From NCBI GenBank assembly GCA_964405925.1, contig CAYOQG010000001.1, positions 14,978-78,977 of the forward strand: 64,000 nt of DNA, written 5' to 3'. The stretch is from GCA-020344555 sp964405925 (lineage in GTDB: Bacteria; Planctomycetota; Phycisphaerae; UBA1845). The position numbers were made by a program, and so were the translations under genes. Positions 59,612-64,000 of the stretch are shown piece after piece (positions within the stretch are counted from its first letter, which is position 1; each line of letters opens with the position of its first letter). The notes under the pieces were generated by a model. The model ran no database searches. It saw only the letters and a program-made list of their open reading frames with translations, and was not told the origin of the DNA.

Positions 59612-62600
59612 CTACTGCGGGCCGAGCAATGCTCCGGTCCACAAGGGATAATCAAGCAGGTCGACGAAGCGGTCCGCATTCATGTCACCGGGTGCGCATA
59701 TCCCGGTAGCGAGCTGCTCGATGCACAACTGGAAGGACTGGTAATCCCGCATGTCGATGTTGCCGCTCGCGTCGAAGTCGCCGTCACCGAATGGTACGCA
59801 GGTGTCACCGTCTTCATCGCATCCTTGATCCGGGCAGGGGCCCATGCCGGGCTGACACCCCACTCCCGCGTCACAGGTCTCCTCACCATTGCAGAACAAA
59901 CCGTCGTCACAGCCAATGTCGCTGAAGCAGCGGCACGAATAGACCATAAAGTCGTCGACGTACCAACCGTCATAGCCGGTGCAACCGTCTTTGCCGAGGG
60001 CAAACCGGAGTTGGAGCGTCTGACCACCACTCACGAAACTGCTCAGATCCACCAGAGAGGTGCCCCATTGACCGCCGATCCCCGAATAACCTTCCTGGCC
60101 TGCCAGTGGGTTTGTGTTGTCTGGTGGGCTATTGATCGTCGTGTTATAGGCGTTATACGTGAACGCCGAGCCAGGAACCAACTCAAACGGCCCCCCATCG
60201 ACCTTGATCCATAGATTGCCACCATCCCACCCAGGTTCCGTCTCAACATAGTGCGTAAAGGCAAGCGTTGGCTCGAAGAGGTGAAGCGGCAGTACAATCG
60301 TTGGACTCGTAAGATAATGCACACCAGATTCGTCTTGAGGTCCGCAGTCTCCAACATGGCGATCCTCCCCAAACCAAGCTGTCCCCGGTTGGCTGAAGGG
60401 CAAGTCGCTCACCTGTACCCAGTCGTAAGGCGTCGGGGGCATCGTATTGTGAACCGTCCAGCCGTTCGGTCCGCCCTCAAAATCATCTTCGAAGATGACC
60501 TGTCTGCCCTCGCACAGCTCCGGTGGAGTGGAATCCAAAACAGAAACCGTTGCCCCGCACGCGCCTTCCGTATTCATCTCGACGGCCAGGAGAGCTTTGT
60601 CCACCTGTTCGGCGTCCGCGGCTGTGAACATGTCACCAGAGGGTAAACCCGTACGTGGATCATTGGGGACCGCGCCAATCAGGTCAGCCGCGGCCTGGTT
60701 GAGAGCGTGGTACGCGTCCTCGAAGTCTGAGGCCAGCGTGAGATACGTCGTCAGTGCACGGTACCATACTGCACCGGCCTTAATGGGACCGATCCCGTTC
60801 ACCACGTAACCGTTGAAGGACTTCCCATCCGTGACCATCGCAAACGCATGGTTCGCGACTCCGTTTCCGCTGTGGACACCGCCGTCGTCAAGTGGATTGC
60901 ACGTTTGAAACTCACTGTTGGCCCGATCCGGATCGCCCAAACAGGGCGGGTTCCACATGTCCCGAATCGCAAAGCCTGGTGTCCCGAATGGATCTTCGCC
61001 CACGAGCCACCTTACGCCGCCGGCGGAACTGTTGGCGGCGAGTGTCACGTTAACGGCTCCACCTCCCAGTGCCGATTTGACCAGCTCGCCGTCGGCGTTG
61101 CGAATGCCGATCGAAGGAATCGTGATCGTCGGGTCGTCTCCACCGAGCGTCGGCGGGAAACCCGTCAACTGGTTGTCGACCACGATGGCTGCGACGGCAC
61201 CGGCATCTTGGGCGTTCTTGACCTTCAGTGTGAAATTGCAGTCCCCACGGTCGACCAACGCAATCCGCCCGTTGATTTCACCAGGGTTGTTCAATCCAGG
61301 GCTGCATGCGAGCAGCGGATCAGCCATGGCAACGTCGCCTGCGACACCACTCTCCGTCAGGAAAGGTCCGAACAAAGCCGGCGCCGCAAGGTACGTTCCG
61401 GCGATCCCCGGCGGATCGTGAATCACCAGCTTGACACCAGCGAGACAGCCGTCGGCGCGAGGCGAATTGGGTGTGTCCGAACCCGGTCCCGTGGGATGCA
61501 CCGGCCACGGCGTCCCGCCCGGGGGGCCGGCAAAGGCAGCATCCCCGTTGAACAGGTCGATCAACTCCCCGAAGATGTCAGCGTAGGACTCGTTCAGTTG
61601 GCCCGGTTGATTCTGGTAGATCAGATTCGCGGTAAAATCGACGACACCGTGTGTAAACTCGTGGCCGATGATGTCGTCGGTCACCTCGCCGCTGCAGAAG
61701 ATGGCTTGGCCTGCGCTGCCTCGCCAGGCGGCGTTGGGACAGCCGATGGCCCTCGAGTGAACCGTGACCATCAGCGGCATACCGGCGTCGTCAAGACTGT
61801 CTCGGCCAAAAGCTCGGAAGTAATAGTCGTAAGTGTCTCCGCCCCAGTCGTAGGCGGCGTCTGCCTCGAAATCGCCCGTTGGGGGCGAGCCTTCCCATCG
61901 AACCCACATTCCAGGCAAAAGGTCCGACTCGACACCGTCAAACACCATCCGATCCCTGTCCGTTTGAACCAGGCTCCACTGGTCGAGTACACGGCCACTG
62001 TGGGCGTCGACAAAGAACGCCTCCGCAACGTCCGTGCCGGTCAGGTGCAGATAGTAAGCCAACCTAGCCCCTTGCGGGGGATCGCCGTACCAACCCGGGT
62101 CGACGATGACAAGCGCCTGACGCTCCACGGTCGGATCGGTCCCCGCAAACTGGGCGATGGCGATTCGCTCCGCCATCTGTCGGTCGATGTTTGGCTTCGT
62201 GCTCAGCTTGTCTGGTATGGGGAAAAAATCGCCGTTGGCGACGATCACCTCGCCGTCCGCGTTCTGGTGAACCTTCACAACACCCGCAAAGACGGGCACC
62301 CCCTTGTGAACCTGTCGATAAGTGGTGTGGGTGTGCCCGAGCGCGTCTACGTGTGTCTTTTCGATAGCAAGCTGGGTGGCCGGGTCGGTGATGCCAAACA
62401 GGTGGCCGCGCGCTCTCAAAAAGTCCAGCGGCTCCGGTTTGGCCTTGCCTACGGCGATGGGAACCGGAATCACCCCACCGTCAATCGCGGTCACGAAGCT
62501 GGCCAAGCCCGTGTGCCGAGACGTTCGGACAGTCAAACCATCGTCAGCACCTTTGACCTGGAGCGTCGCGAGGGCCGAACAAAATACTGCAATGAGGGTG

Positions 62601-62680
62601 GTTACACCCGAATTTCCTTCGAGCTTCCGTGTCGTCCCTCGCTGGTTGTTACTCTTACCGCTGCAGGCATTATCCGTCAT
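59612..62680 (-). CDS. M4-type zinc metallopeptidase with nested PA domain and dockerin-like end
   Basis: 1,022 residues, exported (VTTLIAVFCSALATLQVKGA). An FTP/PepSY-like propeptide (~50-200: TTYRQVHKGVPVFAGVVKVH) precedes an M4 (thermolysin-type) catalytic domain. HEFTH is at 340-344 and the third ligand Glu364 is in NESYADIF, with the 20-residue spacing of thermolysin. A PA domain (~412-545; GRIALVDRGDCNFTLK) is inserted between that Glu and the remaining catalytic part (GEDPFGTPGFAIRDM, DDGGVHSGNGVANHAF). A C-terminal beta domain with WTVHNTMPPTPYDW, a Cys linker (CNGEETCDAGVGC) and two Asp loops (DFDASGNIDMRDYQSF, DMNADRFVDLLDYPLW) of dockerin character follow. GGGAG precedes ATG 62680. 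Likely a secreted protease. Confidence 0.9.
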   Translation of the reverse strand: MTDNACSGKSNNQRGTTRKLEGNSGVTTLIAVFCSALATLQVKGADDGLTVRTSRHTGLASFVTAIDGGVIPVPIAVGKAKPEPLDFLRARGHLFGITDPATQLAIEKTHVDALGHTHTTYRQVHKGVPVFAGVVKVHQNADGEVIVANGDFFPIPDKLSTKPNIDRQMAERIAIAQFAGTDPTVERQALVIVDPGWYGDPPQGARLAYYLHLTGTDVAEAFFVDAHSGRVLDQWSLVQTDRDRMVFDGVESDLLPGMWVRWEGSPPTGDFEADAAYDWGGDTYDYYFRAFGRDSLDDAGMPLMVTVHSRAIGCPNAAWRGSAGQAIFCSGEVTDDIIGHEFTHGVVDFTANLIYQNQPGQLNESYADIFGELIDLFNGDAAFAGPPGGTPWPVHPTGPGSDTPNSPRADGCLAGVKLVIHDPPGIAGTYLAAPALFGPFLTESGVAGDVAMADPLLACSPGLNNPGEINGRIALVDRGDCNFTLKVKNAQDAGAVAAIVVDNQLTGFPPTLGGDDPTITIPSIGIRNADGELVKSALGGGAVNVTLAANSSAGGVRWLVGEDPFGTPGFAIRDMWNPPCLGDPDRANSEFQTCNPLDDGGVHSGNGVANHAFAMVTDGKSFNGYVVNGIGPIKAGAVWYRALTTYLTLASDFEDAYHALNQAAADLIGAVPNDPRTGLPSGDMFTAADAEQVDKALLAVEMNTEGACGATVSVLDSTPPELCEGRQVIFEDDFEGGPNGWTVHNTMPPTPYDWVQVSDLPFSQPGTAWFGEDRHVGDCGPQDESGVHYLTSPTIVLPLHLFEPTLAFTHYVETEPGWDGGNLWIKVDGGPFELVPGSAFTYNAYNTTINSPPDNTNPLAGQEGYSGIGGQWGTSLVDLSSFVSGGQTLQLRFALGKDGCTGYDGWYVDDFMVYSCRCFSDIGCDDGLFCNGEETCDAGVGCQPGMGPCPDQGCDEDGDTCVPFGDGDFDASGNIDMRDYQSFQLCIEQLATGICAPGDMNADRFVDLLDYPLWTGALLGPQ

Positions 62681-62824
62681 GGTCTATTCTCTCCCGCTTG
62701 CTTAACGATCTAAGACTCCCCGGTCATGTAGCGTCACCCCTCATAGGTGACGACCGATCTTCGCTGCCCGCCGCCCGCAAAAGGCGGCGACCCCGGTCTG
62801 AGGCGGGCTACGCAATAACTCGGG

Positions 62825-62889
62825 CAGGGTTCGCCGTGCGGACCGCTTGGCCTGTCGAATAAAACGGATGGTCCGCACGGCGGACCCTG
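62825..62889. repeat. 20-bp inverted repeat with 25-base loop
   Basis: Arms 62825-62844 and 62870-62889 pair over 20 bases with one G-U. The sequence GTGCGGACC/GGTCCGCAC relates to the hairpins at 25172-25194 and 45352-45372. Confidence 0.65.
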
Positions 62890-63111
62890 CGTTGGTCCTA
62901 TCCCTCCACGTCCTCGTTGGCTGTGGCGTGACGCCTCCTCACCCGCCTTCTCCGCCCGTGGTCTTACCCCATTCTAGCAGGCGAACCGGCGTCCACATAA
63001 CGTGCCCTGAGAATTCTTATCGGACCTGGCATGCCTTCTTGCGGAGGAGCCGTACCGCGCTCCGGAACGTTGGGGTGGCCCCTCAGTCGTGTCGTTTCAC
63101 CCATCAGGCGG

Positions 63112-63157
63112 GTCCCAATCTCCAGTTGTCAATCCCCAATCCCAAATTCCTCCACTT
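63112..63157. repeat. Short degenerate tandem tract (GGGATTGG-type)
   Basis: On the minus strand it reads a degenerate run of GGGATTTGG/GGGATTGG-like units. It is the same style as the tract at 2455-2563. Confidence 0.45.
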
Positions 63158-63307
63158 TCCGCCCTCCGCGACGCAGCTTGCCCCCTCCGCTGTCTCGCTT
63201 CATCCACCGAGGGTGTCTGAATCCCCCATGGCTTGGACCACCCTACCGTGCACATTGGAGCGTGGTTGGCGCACGAACCTCCCGTCGGTTTGGCCGCTCG
63301 AGCGGGT

Positions 63308-64000
63308 TCAATCCGAGGGGCTGTAAGACCAATCGGCGGGATATGCGAGCTTGAGCCATCCGCGCTCCGAGCGCCCACCGTCGGAGTACACGATCAGCGG
63401 AGCACCACGGGATATGGCTATCGCGACACCGACATGGTCGCCGCGGACCCGATCGACAACGACCTCCTCCCAACTTGGACCGTCCTTTGTGGCATACCGC
63501 AGTTCCTTCCTCGCAGACCACAAGAACGCGACATGTGGCCGTCCGCCTCGATCAAGTACAAACGCAGGGACGGATGCCGGCGCGGTGCCGAACAGGCTTG
63601 TTTTTCCGTCCGGGCCCAGATACGTGAGGTGCTTCTCATCCATATCGGCGTATACCACGTGACGCCTGTCCGAGCTGTCGAGGGCGATCCTCCCGGAATT
63701 CCCAGCATCGCCGTCAACAACCAGCTCTTCCGTATGCCACCCGTCTGACCCTCGGTAGGAGTACAACAGATCAGCGCCGTCCTCCGCGAGGCGTTTATGA
63801 ACGATGTGCGGCCGGCCCCCGTGATCGAGTGCTAGCGAACTGTTTCCCCCGACCTGCCCGGCGCTATAGACTTCCTCCGTGTGCCACGAGGAACCGTCAA
63901 ACCAGCTATACATCAGATCTTTGTTGCACTCGCCTTGAAAGCACAAGTGGCTGATACACGGAAGATTGTCGGCGGTCAAAGCGAGTGAGCACTCATATCC
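63308..64000 (-). CDS. Repeat-rich beta-propeller-like protein (partial, N-terminus outside window)
   Basis: The stop is at 63308 and the frame stays open to base 64000 with no start needed inside, so at least 230 codons belong to a longer gene that leaves the window. The text is a series of units of ~45-50 residues: SLALTADNLPCISHLCF, SLALDHGGRPHIVHKR, RIALDSSDRRHVVYADM, AFVLDRGGRPHVAFLW and GVAIAISRGAPLIVYSDGG. Each has the shape of a beta-propeller blade. WHTEEVYSAGQVGG and WHTEELVVDGDAGN repeat the same blade edge. The family is not named; sialidase- or tachylectin-like propellers are the nearest picture. Probably a secreted or surface protein. Confidence 0.7.
   Translation of the reverse strand, partial: GYECSLALTADNLPCISHLCFQGECNKDLMYSWFDGSSWHTEEVYSAGQVGGNSSLALDHGGRPHIVHKRLAEDGADLLYSYRGSDGWHTEELVVDGDAGNSGRIALDSSDRRHVVYADMDEKHLTYLGPDGKTSLFGTAPASVPAFVLDRGGRPHVAFLWSARKELRYATKDGPSWEEVVVDRVRGDHVGVAIAISRGAPLIVYSDGGRSERGWLKLAYPADWSYSPSD

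Larger units (their letters stand above)
62681..63307. other. Intergenic region with long inverted repeat and tandem tract
   Basis: 627 bp. It contains a 20-bp inverted repeat (62825-62889) and a degenerate tandem tract (about 63112-63157). Short plus-strand frames here are not credible genes. Confidence 0.45.

Noticed and set aside
60848..62713. 621-codon plus-strand frame
   Set aside because: Antisense to the M4 peptidase with its intact HEFTH and Glu ligand.

Overview
The window reads as a 64 kb piece of a Planctomycetota chromosome, probably from an uncultured, Phycisphaerae-like lineage. This rests on content, not on a search. The evidence is: very long secreted proteins with HYR, PKD, FG-GAP and dockerin-like modules; a C-terminal VPTVSEWG (IPTL-type) sorting-signal fragment and a second Cys-Gly/hydrophobic/Arg tail; an oversized SecA with a Cys-rich insert; a TatC with a large periplasmic insert; a Kdo transferase (so an LPS-type outer membrane); and G/C-rich hairpin repeats between genes. 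No tRNA, rRNA, CRISPR array, insertion sequence or prophage was recognised.

Layout. 1-4001 (minus): an RND efflux pair, with the permease running off the left edge. 4002-7198: sparse DNA with three small genes of unknown function. 7199-12036: acetyl-CoA synthetase and Kdo transferase on the minus strand, divergent from truD. 12351-13796: cardiolipin synthase. 14179-19226: two secreted proteins, one with seven Cys-rich repeats and a dockerin-like end, one with HYR-like repeats. 19329-22349 (minus): a large HEVGH metallopeptidase. 23113-25986: three lipoproteins among structured repeats. 26525-27949 (minus): murD. 28367-40284: an FG-GAP lipoprotein and a 2,488-residue M6-like/PKD protein. 40822-45306: secA and a small conserved gene. 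45612-46670: a secreted dockerin-like protein. 46786-53267: a three-gene D-glutamate/5-oxoproline operon. 53926-58947: a TMTC-like TPR membrane protein (minus), a secreted repeat protein and tatC. 59612-62680 (minus): an M4 peptidase with a nested PA domain. 63308-64000 (minus): a partial repeat protein leaving the right edge.

How the genes work together. SecA and TatC supply export, which fits the many secreted or lipid-anchored products. WaaA, MurD, cardiolipin synthase and the RND pump are envelope functions. The most notable unit is 46786-53267. A fused HyuA-HyuB 5-oxoprolinase overlaps by ATGA a protein joining a D-glutamate cyclase (DUF4392) domain to a MurD-like domain that lacks the C-terminal ligase domain. 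Three bases later comes a DUF1445 protein, the other half of the vertebrate D-glutamate cyclase. Together they look like a route for disposing of or sensing D-glutamate, tied to peptidoglycan precursor chemistry.

Several genes (waaA, truD, tatC, the TMTC-like gene and two small genes) have a -10 hexamer ending 4-9 bases before the start codon, which suggests leaderless transcripts. Other genes (19329-22349, 25447-25986, 53546-53626) have strong Shine-Dalgarno sites.
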